Below, piece by piece: positions 44,715 to 54,523 of a stretch of DNA of 64,000 nucleotides. The notes under the pieces are model-generated. The model saw nothing but the letters and a program-made list of their open reading frames with translations. It made no database searches and was not told the origin of the DNA. Origin of the DNA: Clostridiales bacterium. Lineage in GTDB: Bacteria; Bacillota; Clostridia; Lachnospirales; Lachnospiraceae. Within the stretch, counting starts at the first letter, position 1; every line of letters starts with the position of its first letter. The DNA is taken from contig JAAYNW010000066.1 in the NCBI GenBank assembly GCA_012520655.1, positions 18,928-82,927 on the forward strand, read 5' to 3'. A program made the position numbers and the translations under genes.

Positions 44715-45788
44715 TTAATTCTCATTCATCTTCGCTAACTTCGCCGCCTGATCCGCAGCAATTAAGCTGTCCAGCAACTCGTCGATATCTCCGTTCATAA
44801 TGTCATCGATCTTATACAGCGTCAGCTTAATTCTATGGTCCGTCACCCTTCCTTGAGGGAAGTTGTAAGTCCGGATTTTCTCCGAACGGTCGCCGGTACC
44901 GATTTGACTTCTTCTGAGCTCCGCCTCCGCATCGTGCTGCTTCTGCTGTTCGATATCATATAATTTCGCGCGGAGAAGGGCAAAGGCTTTCGCTTTATTC
45001 TGAAGCTGAGATTTCTCTGTCTGGCTGTATACGACAATTCCTGTAGGATAATGAGTCAGACGTACCGCAGAGTCCGTCGTGTTGACACACTGTCCTCCGT
45101 TTCCGGAAGCACGCATAACATCTATACGTATATCCTTATCCTCAATTACCACATCCACATCTTCCACTTCCGGCATTACCGCCACGGTTATCGTAGAGGT
45201 ATGTATTCGTCCGCCGGATTCCGTCTCCGGAACACGCTGTACGCGATGAACTCCGCTTTCATACTTCAGCTTGGAATAAGCGCCGCTTCCGGATATCATG
45301 AAGTTTACTTCCTTCATGCCGCCTATTCCTATTTCATCCACATTCATCGTCTCCACTTTCCAGCGCTGACGCTCCGCATAGTGGACATACAACCGGTACA
45401 TCTCTGCGGCGAACAATGCTGCTTCATCACCGCCGGCACCCGCTCTTATTTCTACGATAACGTTTTTATCATCGTTAGGGTCTTTGGGGAGCAACAGAAT
45501 CTTCAGCTTTTCTTCCAATTCTTCCACACGCTTCTTGGAGGCATTCAACTCTTCCTTTAACATCTCCCGCATATCTTCGTCGGATTCTTCCTCCAGCATG
45601 CTCAAACTGTCTTCAATATCCTGCTTGCATTTCTTATACTCTTTATATGTTTCCACCAAGGGTGTCAAATCGCTCTGTTCCTTCATCAGTGCACGAAAAC
45701 GTTCCTGATTATTTGCTACGGTCGGCTCACCCAGCTCTCCCATAATTTCCTCGAACCGAACGAGTAAATCTTCTAATCTGTCAAACAT
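44715..45788 (-). CDS. prfA: Peptide chain release factor 1
   Basis: Length 357, with the PxT codon-recognition tripeptide as PET (187-189, in [18 protein letters not shown]) and the GGQ catalytic motif (231-233, [23 protein letters not shown]). This is RF1, which reads UAA and UAG. It overlaps the prmC stop by 8 bp; PrmC methylates the GGQ glutamine, so the pair is functionally linked. Confidence 0.97.
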   Translation of the reverse strand: MFDRLEDLLVRFEEIMGELGEPTVANNQERFRALMKEQSDLTPLVETYKEYKKCKQDIEDSLSMLEEESDEDMREMLKEELNASKKRVEELEEKLKILLLPKDPNDDKNVIVEIRAGAGGDEAALFAAEMYRLYVHYAERQRWKVETMNVDEIGIGGMKEVNFMISGSGAYSKLKYESGVHRVQRVPETESGGRIHTSTITVAVMPEVEDVDVVIEDKDIRIDVMRASGNGGQCVNTTDSAVRLTHYPTGIVVYSQTEKSQLQNKAKAFALLRAKLYDIEQQKQHDAEAELRRSQIGTGDRSEKIRTYNFPQGRVTDHRIKLTLYKIDDIMNGDIDELLDSLIAADQAAKLAKMNEN

Positions 45789-46671
45789 TTTTACACCTTT
45801 CTACCGCTTTCGCGGACACTTTATTGTTAATATATCCATACACGACCCTGTCAAGTCCGGCAAAATCCTTTACAACCGTAACTCCGTTGTAGTCTGCTTT
45901 TTTCATCTTTTCCGTTACCGCTTCGGCCTGGTCATATCCGATTTCAAAGAAAAGATAACCGCCGCCGTTTAAATACTCCGGCGCCGTTTCAATAATTCTA
46001 TCATAAAAGAAAAGTCCGTCTTCTCTGCCGTCCAATGCCTGAATCGGTTCATATTCTTTTACTTCCTCCATCAAACCGGGAATTGCTCCTGTAGGAATAT
46101 AGGGAGGATTCGACACAATAATGTCATATCTTCCCTCCACGCCTTCAAACAAATCGCTCCTTACAAAGCTTACACCGGGTATTTGCAAATTTAAGGCATT
46201 TTCCTTTGCCACCTCAATCGCTTCCCCGGAAATGTCAATCCCAATCCCCTTACATCCGTTGGAATAGTGCATGAGGCTTAAAAGAATGCAACCGGAACCG
46301 GTACACATATCAAGTATACTCATACCGTCATGGAGATTGCGCATTACTTCTTCAACCAGCACTTCCGTATCCTGCCTGGGAATGAGGACATGCTCGTTCA
46401 CTTTAAAAGTAAGCCCCATGAACTCTTGCTCTCCCGTAATATGCTGCAACGGCTCATGTATCTTTCTGCGCGCAATATGATTTACATAAGTACCCCATTC
46501 TTCTTCCGACACTTCTCTATCGCCATGTACCAGCAAATCATTTCTATTAGTATGGCAAACAAATTCCAGCAAAAGTCTGGCATCCAAAGAAGCTTCCACA
46601 ATCTGTGCTTCTGTAAGAAGCCTTACCCCGAAATCATACACTTCTTTATATTTCATCGATTTAATATTCAC
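45781..46671 (-). CDS. prmC: Release factor glutamine N5-methyltransferase
   Basis: A 296-aa protein with the PrmC helical N-terminal domain, [14 protein letters not shown], the SAM motif [15 protein letters not shown], and the catalytic NPPY (188-191, in [12 protein letters not shown]). It methylates the Gln of the release factor GGQ. It is directly upstream of prfA and downstream of the DUF1385 gene. Confidence 0.95.
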   Translation of the reverse strand: MNIKSMKYKEVYDFGVRLLTEAQIVEASLDARLLLEFVCHTNRNDLLVHGDREVSEEEWGTYVNHIARRKIHEPLQHITGEQEFMGLTFKVNEHVLIPRQDTEVLVEEVMRNLHDGMSILDMCTGSGCILLSLMHYSNGCKGIGIDISGEAIEVAKENALNLQIPGVSFVRSDLFEGVEGRYDIIVSNPPYIPTGAIPGLMEEVKEYEPIQALDGREDGLFFYDRIIETAPEYLNGGGYLFFEIGYDQAEAVTEKMKKADYNGVTVVKDFAGLDRVVYGYINNKVSAKAVERCKNV

Positions 46672-46702
46672 TCCGCTTTCTCACTTATCGGGCGTATACA
46701 AG

Positions 46703-47734
46703 TCAATATGCTTCCTGACCATCCATATCCGGCTGTTCGGAATCAACATCCTCCTCATGGCCATCTTCAAGCCATGAATCATCCACCTCATATCCGAAAG
46801 TCTCTTTTAAATATGCTTTCCAGTCAAAAATTGCTTCTACCGACGCAATGGCAACCTCTATCATAGCTTCATCCGGTTCTTTCGTCGTAAGACGCTGTAA
46901 CCACATACCGGGAAGCGAAAGTATCTTTACAAATATATTATCACTTCTTCCCGCAAGGCGAATGAGCTCATAAGATATACCCGCAATGACAGGAATTAAT
47001 AAAACACGAAGCACTACTCGAAGTAGCGGACTATCCACTCTGATAAAGAAGAATACGATAATGCTCACAAAAATTACAAAAAACATAAAACTGGTACCGC
47101 ATCTTTTATGAAGCCTGGAACTCCTCATCGCATTGTGCACGGTAAGAGGACGCCCTTTTTCGATGCAGTTAATACATTTATGCTCAGCACCGTGGTATTG
47201 GTATAATCTCTTAATATCTTTCATCATGGTGATTGCCACTATATATCCTATAAATATGAGAATACGTACAATACCTTCGATAATTGCCATCACGGATACA
47301 TTTCTTATATACTCTTCAAATAAAGAAGTTATATAATAAGGCAGAACCATAAAAATAGCAATTGCCAAAATAATAGAAAACAGGGTAACCATTCCCAGCA
47401 TGATACTTTCTGCTTTATTTTTAAATATTTTATGGAAGACCTTATCCGTCGCCGTTTCCTTGGCTTCTTCATCCTCATAAAAGGATACGGAATGGTTGAT
47501 CGTCTTCATTCCCAATATCATGGAATCTAAAAAGTTGAAAACACCGCGGATAAACGGAATCTCTTTCAATTTGCTTCCATGGATCACTCCTTGATAAATA
47601 TCAACTTCCACGTCAATTTCACCGTCCGGCTTACGTACGGCAACCGCATATTGCTCTTTATTCTTCATCATAACGCCTTCCAGTACCGCCTGACCTCCGA
47701 CACCGGAATAACGACCGCATTTGCTTTTTTTCAT
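46703..47734 (-). CDS. DUF1385 membrane protein (YqhQ-like)
   Basis: The N-terminus reads GVGGQAVLEGVMMKNK, the signature of the DUF1385 family, followed by four to five hydrophobic segments (about 115-270) and YHGAEHKCINCIEKG, a conserved His-Cys cluster that may bind metal. The C-terminal tail is acidic. The family is found in nearly all clostridia between rpmE and prmC, as here, yet its function is unknown. Confidence 0.88.
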   Translation of the reverse strand: MKKSKCGRYSGVGGQAVLEGVMMKNKEQYAVAVRKPDGEIDVEVDIYQGVIHGSKLKEIPFIRGVFNFLDSMILGMKTINHSVSFYEDEEAKETATDKVFHKIFKNKAESIMLGMVTLFSIILAIAIFMVLPYYITSLFEEYIRNVSVMAIIEGIVRILIFIGYIVAITMMKDIKRLYQYHGAEHKCINCIEKGRPLTVHNAMRSSRLHKRCGTSFMFFVIFVSIIVFFFIRVDSPLLRVVLRVLLIPVIAGISYELIRLAGRSDNIFVKILSLPGMWLQRLTTKEPDEAMIEVAIASVEAIFDWKAYLKETFGYEVDDSWLEDGHEEDVDSEQPDMDGQEAY

Positions 47735-47807
47735 ATGGTTTTACCTCATGCATCCACACTTATACTACAGTTACGCTACTTCACCTGTTACAATAAAGTA
47801 TTTAAAT

Positions 47808-47837
47808 AAGGTTGAGATATCGATACCTCAACCTTTT
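47808..47837. terminator. Hairpin downstream of rpmE
   Basis: Inverted repeat AAGGTTGAG / CTCAACCTT with an 11-base loop. The T run is good on the plus strand (CCTTTTT) and weaker on the minus strand (CCTTATTTAAAT), so termination of rpmE may be partial. Confidence 0.55.
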
Positions 47838-47863
47838 TCAATGCATAGCTATTTACGGAAAAC

Positions 47864-48070
47864 TTATTTGCCTTCGACACCGTATTTCTTGTTGAACTTA
47901 TCAATACGTCCATCAGCTCTTGCAGATTTCTGCTGACCTGTATAGAATGAATGGCATTTCGCACAAACTTCAACGTGAATCTCCGGTTTCGTTGAACCGG
48001 TAACAAATGTATTACCACAGTTACAAGTTACGGTTGCCTGGTAATAATTAGGATGGATTCCTTCTTTCAT
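47864..48070 (-). CDS. rpmE: 50S ribosomal protein L31, zinc-binding form
   Basis: The 68-aa protein has the four zinc ligands C16, C18, C36 and C39 ([19 protein letters not shown]), so it is the C+ form of L31. The ATG at 48070 has GAGGTG about eight bases upstream; the longer open frame (to 48109) is not needed. It lies between rho and the DUF1385 gene, the usual order. Confidence 0.96.
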   Translation of the reverse strand: MKEGIHPNYYQATVTCNCGNTFVTGSTKPEIHVEVCAKCHSFYTGQQKSARADGRIDKFNKKYGVEGK

Positions 48071-48216
48071 CTCTTTCACCTCTCTATAATAAAATCGCTT
48101 TGTTCTCATCCACTTGCTTTTTAAGCATTTACTGCGGGGTTCAACCCGAACAGCTCTCTAATTGTAACACAGCTTATCTACTGTTGCAAGTATTTTTCCT
48201 GAAAACATCTATTTTA

Positions 48217-49671
48217 TTAAAAAAACTTAATCTTTTTGACCATCTGAACAAACTCCGTATTGTTTCTCGTTTTTGCAAACATGTCCAGAATCTTATCGAC
48301 GGCTTCTTCCGGTTTCAGACTGTTCAGCGCCTTGCGCATAATATTGATTGCCTCCTGCTCCTCCACAGATAAAAGCAGATCTTCGCGCCGGGTTCCTGAC
48401 TTCGGAATATCGATAGCCGGAAAAACCCTTCTCTCAGACAGCTTCCGGTCAAGCACCATTTCCATATTGCCGGTCCCCTTGAATTCTTCGTATACCACAT
48501 CATCCATTTTGCTGCCGGTCTCAACAAGCGCCGTAGCGAGAATCGTCAAACTGCCGCCGCCTCTCATATTTCTCGCAGCACCGAAAAAGCGCTTCGGCAT
48601 ATGTAAGGCTGCCGGATCCAAACCGCCAGATAATGTTCTTCCACTGGGGGGAACGGTAAGATTGTATGCTCTTGTCAAACGTGTAATACTGTCGAGCAGT
48701 ATCATAACATCTTTCTTGTGTTCCACCAGCCGCTTAGCTCTCTCAATTACCATTTCCGAGACCCTTTTATGGTGTTCCGGCAATTCATCAAACGTGGAAT
48801 AAATAACTTCTACGTTAGGACCTTCAATCGCTTCCTTTATATCAGTCACCTCTTCCGGACGCTCGTCGATAAGAAGAATAATCAAATGCACCTCCGGAGA
48901 ATTCCTCTTAACGGATTTGGCAACTTCCTTTAATAAGGTCGTTTTTCCCGCTTTCGGAGGCGATACAATCATACCCCTCTGTCCCTTACCCACCGGACTC
49001 ATTAAATCCATAATACGCATCGCCACAGAAGCTCCTTGTGTCTCGAGGCGCATCCTCTCATCCGGAAAAATCGGGGTCATTTCTTCAAAATTGCATCTGC
49101 GCGCCGCTACATCGGGAGAATACCCATTGACACTTTTTACATATAATAACGCGCTGAACTTCTCGCTCTGTGTCTTTATCCTCGTGTTTCCTTCCAGAAT
49201 ATCCCCGGTTTTCAAGTTAAAACGTCTGATCTGGCTGGGCGCAACATAAACATCGTTTTCTCCCGGCAGATAATTCTCACAGCGAATAAATCCGTATCCA
49301 TCCGGCATAACTTCCAAAATGCCGTGGGCTATAATACCGCTGTCTAAATCGGAGGGAAATTTTTCTTCTTCGGTCCGGCCTGTTCCTGCAGGCTTGTTTT
49401 CAACCGTTGCCTTATTCTCCGCTGTCTGTCTGTTCTCTGCGGTTAATTCACCGCCGTTTTTTCCCGATGTCGGCCTGTTTATAATGACTTTTTTAGGTGT
49501 GGATGATGCTTTTTCTTCCGAAGCTGCGGCAACACTTTTTTCTTTCTCATCCTCTAAAAGCATTGCTTCCACAACTTCTGCTTTTTTCATCGCAGTAACA
49601 CCTTTAATCTTTCTAGCCTTGGCAATTTCTTTGAGTTCTGCCAGTGGCAATGATTCATACTTTTCTCTCAT
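48217..49671 (-). CDS. rho: Transcription termination factor Rho
   Basis: 484 aa. Rho_N SAP-like domain (LPLAELKEIAKARKIKGVTAMKK, 9-30), a low-complexity Lys/Thr/Asn-rich insertion (about 45-105), the RNA-binding cold-shock-like domain (GILEVMPDGYGFIRCENYLPG), Walker A PPKAGKTTLLKEV (238-250), Walker B VMILLDSITRLTRAYN, and the Q- and R-loops. The insertion before the RNA-binding domain is common in Rho of high-GC and some clostridial species. GGAGGA precedes the ATG. Confidence 0.97.
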   Translation of the reverse strand: MREKYESLPLAELKEIAKARKIKGVTAMKKAEVVEAMLLEDEKEKSVAAASEEKASSTPKKVIINRPTSGKNGGELTAENRQTAENKATVENKPAGTGRTEEEKFPSDLDSGIIAHGILEVMPDGYGFIRCENYLPGENDVYVAPSQIRRFNLKTGDILEGNTRIKTQSEKFSALLYVKSVNGYSPDVAARRCNFEEMTPIFPDERMRLETQGASVAMRIMDLMSPVGKGQRGMIVSPPKAGKTTLLKEVAKSVKRNSPEVHLIILLIDERPEEVTDIKEAIEGPNVEVIYSTFDELPEHHKRVSEMVIERAKRLVEHKKDVMILLDSITRLTRAYNLTVPPSGRTLSGGLDPAALHMPKRFFGAARNMRGGGSLTILATALVETGSKMDDVVYEEFKGTGNMEMVLDRKLSERRVFPAIDIPKSGTRREDLLLSVEEQEAINIMRKALNSLKPEEAVDKILDMFAKTRNNTEFVQMVKKIKFF

Positions 49672-49889
49672 ATACTCCTCCGTTTTGTTTCCTGAATAAT
49701 ATATACCAGTTTATCGTTAAAAAGCCCTGTAACTTTCTTTACAGACTCTTTTTATGCTTCTTAAAATTGTTCTTTTGTCTTGGGGGAATAAAGCTGATAT
49801 GTTAATTGAATTGCTTATAAACACTATCTATTTTTAATATTATACAACAGCTTTTATAAAATAGAAAGCCTTTTTTTCATTTCCGCGCC
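49672..49889. other. Intergenic region between divergent rho and malic enzyme genes
   Basis: AT-rich, no gene or RNA that I can support. On the minus strand there is a TATAAT at about 49837-49842 with a poor -35, a possible rho promoter. Confidence 0.4.
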
Positions 49890-49918
49890 TTGCAGACTTT
49901 CCTTAAATATTATATGAT
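49890..49918 (+). promoter_or_regulatory. Promoter of the malic enzyme gene
   Basis: -35 TTGCAG (49890-49895), 17-base spacer, -10 TATGAT (49913-49918), giving a leader of about 85 nt before the ATG at 50012. Confidence 0.5.
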
Positions 49919-50011
49919 TATTCCAGTATGGAACGCATACATGTATATGCTCGTACTTAAGGGCATACATACATAAAACCTTTTAACATTAAATTAAAGT
50001 GAGGATAAATC

Positions 50012-51166
50012 ATGACTACGAACGAAAAGGCACTGGAACTTCATAAACAATGGAACGGGAAATTGGAAACAGTCTCCAAATCCCCCGTCAAATCCCGCGA
50101 GGACCTTTCTCTCGCCTATACACCCGGCGTTGCGGAACCCTGCAAGGTGATTGCGCAGGATAAAGAAGCCGCCTATATTTATACGATGAAAGCCAACACT
50201 GTGGCCGTAGTATCCGACGGAAGCGCCGTGTTGGGGCTTGGCAATATCGGTCCTTATGCGGCTATGCCTGTTATGGAGGGCAAAGCTGTCCTTTTCAAAG
50301 AATTCGGCGGTGTGAACGCCGTGCCCATTTGCTTGGATACACAAGATACGGAGGAAATTATCAAAGCAGTTACTTATTTGGCACCCGGTTTCGGCGGCAT
50401 TAATCTGGAAGATATAAGCGCTCCGCGTTGCTTCGAAATCGAAGAGCGTTTAAAGGAAATATTGGATATTCCTGTATTTCATGACGACCAGCACGGTACG
50501 GCAATCGTCGTCCTGGCCGGTATCATCAATGCACTGAAGGTAACGGGAAAGAAAAAAGAAGACTGCAAGGTGGTCGTAAACGGTGCGGGAAGCGCGGGAG
50601 TAGCTATCACAAAGCTGCTGCTCACCTACGGCTTTTCCAACATTATCATGTGCGATATGGTAGGCATTATCTCCAAACAGACAGAAGGCCTTAACTGGAT
50701 GCAGCAGAAAATGTCAGAGATTACCAACCCCCACAACGAAGCCGGGACTCTCGCCGATGCGTTGAAGGGCGCTGATATTTTTGTAGGTGTATCCGCTCCC
50801 GGCATTGTAACCAAGGAAATGGTTTCTTCCATGAAAAAAGATTCGATTCTCTTCGCCATGGCCAACCCTGTTCCTGAAATTATGCCTGATTTGGCCAAAG
50901 AAGCCGGAGCCAGAGTGGTGGGAACAGGACGCAGCGACTTCCCCAACCAGATTAATAACGTAGTGGCTTTCCCGGGTATTTTTAAAGGTGCTCTGGAAGG
51001 AAGAGCTCCACAGATTACGGAAGAAATGAAACTTGCGGCAGCAAACGCTATTGCCGGCCTCGTTCCCGAAAACGAACTGAGTGAAGATAATATTATGCCC
51101 GAAGCCTTCAATCCTAAAGTGGCCGAAGTGGTTGCCGACGCAGTAAAATCCCATATTGTCCGCTAA
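50012..51166 (+). CDS. NAD(P)-dependent malic enzyme
   Basis: 384 aa, the short bacterial form. The N-terminal domain has LSLAYTPGVAEPCKVIAQD with the active-site Tyr, a conserved Lys in TMKANTVAVVSDGSAVLGLGN, and metal ligands in FHDDQHGTAIVVLAG. The C-terminal Rossmann domain has VVNGAGSAGVAITKLL. It decarboxylates malate to pyruvate. The gene has its own promoter and is followed by a radical SAM gene 15 bp later. Confidence 0.95.
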   Translation: MTTNEKALELHKQWNGKLETVSKSPVKSREDLSLAYTPGVAEPCKVIAQDKEAAYIYTMKANTVAVVSDGSAVLGLGNIGPYAAMPVMEGKAVLFKEFGGVNAVPICLDTQDTEEIIKAVTYLAPGFGGINLEDISAPRCFEIEERLKEILDIPVFHDDQHGTAIVVLAGIINALKVTGKKKEDCKVVVNGAGSAGVAITKLLLTYGFSNIIMCDMVGIISKQTEGLNWMQQKMSEITNPHNEAGTLADALKGADIFVGVSAPGIVTKEMVSSMKKDSILFAMANPVPEIMPDLAKEAGARVVGTGRSDFPNQINNVVAFPGIFKGALEGRAPQITEEMKLAAANAIAGLVPENELSEDNIMPEAFNPKVAEVVADAVKSHIVR

Positions 51167-51181
51167 TCGGCAAGCATACGG

Positions 51182-52162
51182 ATGCCTATTAAAACTATGT
51201 CTTATAATAAACTACAAGACCCTAAAAACAGCATTCCTCAAATATGGCACAGCAAGCGCTACTATTCTCTGGATGCCTATTTCAAGAATGCTTTTGGACA
51301 AAAGCTTAAAAAAATTGCAATCGATGCCGGCTTTACCTGCCCTAACAGAGACGGCTCGTTGGACACCCGAGGCTGCATCTTCTGCAGCGAAGGCGGAAGC
51401 GGCGAATTTGCCGTTCCTTTTTCCTCCATAGAAGCCGCCGGTTCGTATATCGCTTATTTTCAGTCATATACCGGCACCTATGCTCCGGTAGAGCGTTTGG
51501 AACGAATCTACAGACAGGCATTGGCCGATTGCAGCGTTCTCGGAATATCCATCGCCACGCGACCGGATTGTCTGCCGGAGGACGTACTCGTTTTGCTTCG
51601 CAAGCTAAAAGCTGATTATCCTCATAAATTCATATGGATAGAGCTTGGCCTGCAAACCATTCACGATCAAACCGCCCTCTACATCAGGCGCGGATATTCG
51701 CTGGACTGCTTTACCCGCGCCGTGGATGCGCTGCATTCTCTTCGTATTCCGGTTATTGTCCACGTCATATTGGGGCTTCCCGGAGAAAATGAACGCATGA
51801 TGTTAGAAACTGTAGAGCATCTCAATACTCTTCCTGTTTTCGGCATTAAGCTCCAACTTCTTCACGTGCTGAGCGGAACCGATCTGGCAGTGGACTATAA
51901 AAACGGCGTATTCTCCGTCCTGACAATGGAAGAATATCTTCAAATACTTATAAAATGTATAGAACACCTTTCACCTAATACCGTTATTCACAGAGTAACC
52001 GGTGACGGACCGAAAAATTTGCTCATTGCTCCTTACTGGAGCGCTAACAAGCAAAAAGTTCTGAATGCTCTTCATCATCGAATGAAGCTTCAGAACTCCT
52101 ATCAGGGAAAATATTGGAAAGGAAGTATTTCTTATGCAGCAGGAACCTCTGACACTTTATAA
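51182..52162 (+). CDS. TIGR01212-family radical SAM protein
   Basis: The cluster-binding cysteines are in FTCPNRDGSLDTRGCIFCSEGG (CxxxxxxxxxxxCxxC spacing, a variant shared by this family), followed by a radical SAM barrel (GISIATRPDCLPEDVL, WIELGLQTIHD, HVILGLPGENERMMLETV). YtqA-type proteins of this family are conserved in Firmicutes; a role in tRNA modification has been proposed. ATG at 51182 or 51197 (MSYNKLQ). Its end overlaps the DUF4364 gene by 29 bp. Confidence 0.9.
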   Translation: MPIKTMSYNKLQDPKNSIPQIWHSKRYYSLDAYFKNAFGQKLKKIAIDAGFTCPNRDGSLDTRGCIFCSEGGSGEFAVPFSSIEAAGSYIAYFQSYTGTYAPVERLERIYRQALADCSVLGISIATRPDCLPEDVLVLLRKLKADYPHKFIWIELGLQTIHDQTALYIRRGYSLDCFTRAVDALHSLRIPVIVHVILGLPGENERMMLETVEHLNTLPVFGIKLQLLHVLSGTDLAVDYKNGVFSVLTMEEYLQILIKCIEHLSPNTVIHRVTGDGPKNLLIAPYWSANKQKVLNALHHRMKLQNSYQGKYWKGSISYAAGTSDTL

Positions 52163-52649
52163 ACTAATTATACTTTACATGCTTGACCGGGTAAACTTTC
52201 CTCTTACCATCGCGCAGGTCGGAGATTTTATTCTGGAAAAAGAATATACAAGCTTCCTTACCCTGCAGCAGGCAATTGCGGAGTTGACCGAATCAGGGCT
52301 TATCTCCGCACAATCCATAGGAAACAGAACTCATTTGCTGATTACCGAGGAGGGATTAAATACCCTCTCCTTTTTCGAAAACCGTATCAGCGAGACGATA
52401 AAAAAAGAAATTAACACTTTTTTTAAAGATAACGAGATGGAACTGCGCAACGAGGTATCCATTCTTGCCGATTACTATAAATCGACAAACGGAGATTATG
52501 ACGCTCATTTGGTTGCAAAGGAGAAAAACCTGAAATTGGTTGACATAACTCTTTCCGTTCCTACAGAGGAATCCGCTGCAGCTATCTGTGACAACTGGCA
52601 GCGGAAAAATCAACAAATCTATCAATATCTTATTCAACAGCTATTTTAA
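52134..52649 (+). CDS. DUF4364 family protein (winged-helix-like)
   Basis: The N-terminal sequence LTLYKLIILYMLDRVNFPLTIAQVGDFILEKEYTSFLTLQQAI is characteristic of DUF4364, a clostridial family. It has a winged-helix look (LTESGLISAQSIGNRTHLLITEEG), suggesting a DNA- or RNA-binding role. 171 aa. It overlaps the radical SAM gene and is probably translationally coupled to it. Confidence 0.85.
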   Translation: MQQEPLTLYKLIILYMLDRVNFPLTIAQVGDFILEKEYTSFLTLQQAIAELTESGLISAQSIGNRTHLLITEEGLNTLSFFENRISETIKKEINTFFKDNEMELRNEVSILADYYKSTNGDYDAHLVAKEKNLKLVDITLSVPTEESAAAICDNWQRKNQQIYQYLIQQLF

Positions 52650-52660
52650 TCGTTTTGAAG

Positions 52661-54523
52661 CTACGGCCATTCGGAGATACCGATAATACTTTTGGCAAAA
52701 CTCGTATAGATATCCGCACTCTCGGTATCCATATACTTGAATACATTATATGCGTATTTGTGTGAGCCGTCGGCATTATTTAACCCTAGGGAAAGCCCTT
52801 GTACCATCTCCTCCAGCGCATCTGTCTGTCTGGAAAAAAGAATAGAATCAATGTGTGGGTTGGACTCTGCAATCTCATAAGCATATACGATTGCTGCCGC
52901 CTGCATTTCTTCTCCCTGCAAAGAGGTATACCCCAACTCACTCAATATAACAGAACGTACTTCTCCTTCTTTTGTGAGAAAATCTTCCTGCTGCATATAG
53001 TCGGTCACCACATCGATATTGGCCATCGTTACCATCGGCGTATCCGGTGAATTCTTGACGTATTTGGAAGATTCCCATATCCGTACGGAAGTTAGAGGCA
53101 CATTATAAGGATGCATGGCAAGCCCCCAATCAATGTTCCCTTCTTCTTTTATCTGCCTGTTGAATTCATCAAGAACATCTTTGGCATCATAATTTTTGGA
53201 ACCGCTTATATCTCTATTCCATTGCTGATCCAACGATATGTATATATTGCATGCACCATTAATGCTTTTTATAGCATTGTAAAATATGCGGTATGCTTCG
53301 ACATATTCCTTCACATAGTCTTGCAATACCACATACTCCATATAATTCCATTCTTTTCTCGCATTAATCTCATTTCCTATAATCCAGTTCGACACAAGCC
53401 CGCGTCCGTTGGCTGTTCCCGAATAACGTTCCGCAAGGAATGCACCGACTGCCGCAAGATATTCCGTACCGCTTTCATCCGTTCCGTTGAACGCATAATA
53501 CGGAGCACCTCCTATCCCCGAACGCGCAAGCGGATGTATCATCTGCGGATAAGCGGAAGAAACGTCGTTTAATATGATTACGCTTATATCGATTCCTTTG
53601 TTCGTCAGTGTGCTGAATACCAAGTCATACTCCGACATAACCTGTCCGTTAAAGGCATAACCTTTTCCGTTATAGGCATAATTAATCGTCGGATAAACAG
53701 CATTCGTCGACTCTCCTAATATTCTGGAAACAGGAATATTATATGCCGCATGCTTCACTCCCAGATCATCCAGTTCCGCTGTGACGAGCTTACCGGGATC
53801 TATCAGCAGCCCCTTTTTGGAAGCAGGCTTATCTCCGTTGGATTTATACTTTGCCACAGCCTCGGGATTCGTAATATATTGAGGATTACTTACCGCAACA
53901 TATTTTTCGCCCTGCTTTACCGCAACCACAAACTTACGGAATACTCCGCTCTCCGTCCCTGTAAAATGTCTCGGAAACTTAAATTCTACGTTTATATTTT
54001 TATATTCTTCTATTATAGGAACGGCATCTTCCGCAATGCTATCCTCATAGGAACGTATTGCAAATAAATAATAATATTTATCATCGCTGACCGGGATGGC
54101 ATCGGAAGAAGCCTTAAGCACTACTTTACTCGTCTTACTATCTATCAGGCAGGATTCCACATTTAAAAATGTCTCCTCCTTGCCTTTCTCCAATTCTACG
54201 GAAGGAGGCCTTTTCCTTATCGCTTCGAATACGTTAAGTCCGGCTTCTATAAAAGCATCGAAAAGTCTGCCCTGCTGCTCTTCTTCCTCTTTCTCTGCTT
54301 CCTCTTCCTCCTTTGCTTTCTCCTGCTCTTTTACCTCCAAAAGCGCCGCTTCCTTCGCTTCCCCTTGCCTTTCAAAAATAAAATAAAGAGAAATTCCTCC
54401 ACCGATTAGCCCTATAAGGCAAGCAGCCATAATTCCTATGATAAACAATGCTCTTCTCTTATCGTTCTTCTTTCTGTCAGCCTTTTCCTTTTTTCCTTTA
54501 TTCTCCCTCGTTTTCAAATTCAT
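52661..54523 (-). CDS. DUF5722 membrane-anchored glycosidase-like protein
   Basis: 620 aa. Basic cytoplasmic N-terminus, one transmembrane helix (RALFIIGIMAACLIGLIGGGISLYF form, about 25-50), an acidic Glu-Lys coiled coil (55-90), a beta-rich domain (100-210), then a TIM-barrel-like domain with VSNWIIGNEINARKEWN, whose N-E pair resembles the acid/base motif of clan A glycosidases, and SVILSELGYTS, a candidate nucleophile Glu. Family DUF5722 is of unknown substrate. The gene starts directly after the rarA stop codon (GAGG eight bases upstream). Confidence 0.75.
   Translation of the reverse strand: MNLKTRENKGKKEKADRKKNDKRRALFIIGIMAACLIGLIGGGISLYFIFERQGEAKEAALLEVKEQEKAKEEEEAEKEEEEQQGRLFDAFIEAGLNVFEAIRKRPPSVELEKGKEETFLNVESCLIDSKTSKVVLKASSDAIPVSDDKYYYLFAIRSYEDSIAEDAVPIIEEYKNINVEFKFPRHFTGTESGVFRKFVVAVKQGEKYVAVSNPQYITNPEAVAKYKSNGDKPASKKGLLIDPGKLVTAELDDLGVKHAAYNIPVSRILGESTNAVYPTINYAYNGKGYAFNGQVMSEYDLVFSTLTNKGIDISVIILNDVSSAYPQMIHPLARSGIGGAPYYAFNGTDESGTEYLAAVGAFLAERYSGTANGRGLVSNWIIGNEINARKEWNYMEYVVLQDYVKEYVEAYRIFYNAIKSINGACNIYISLDQQWNRDISGSKNYDAKDVLDEFNRQIKEEGNIDWGLAMHPYNVPLTSVRIWESSKYVKNSPDTPMVTMANIDVVTDYMQQEDFLTKEGEVRSVILSELGYTSLQGEEMQAAAIVYAYEIAESNPHIDSILFSRQTDALEEMVQGLSLGLNNADGSHKYAYNVFKYMDTESADIYTSFAKSIIGISEWP

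Noticed and set aside
51156..51431. A 91-residue open frame between malic enzyme and the radical SAM gene
   Set aside because: It lies in another frame of the radical SAM gene, which has clear cluster-binding cysteines in its own frame.
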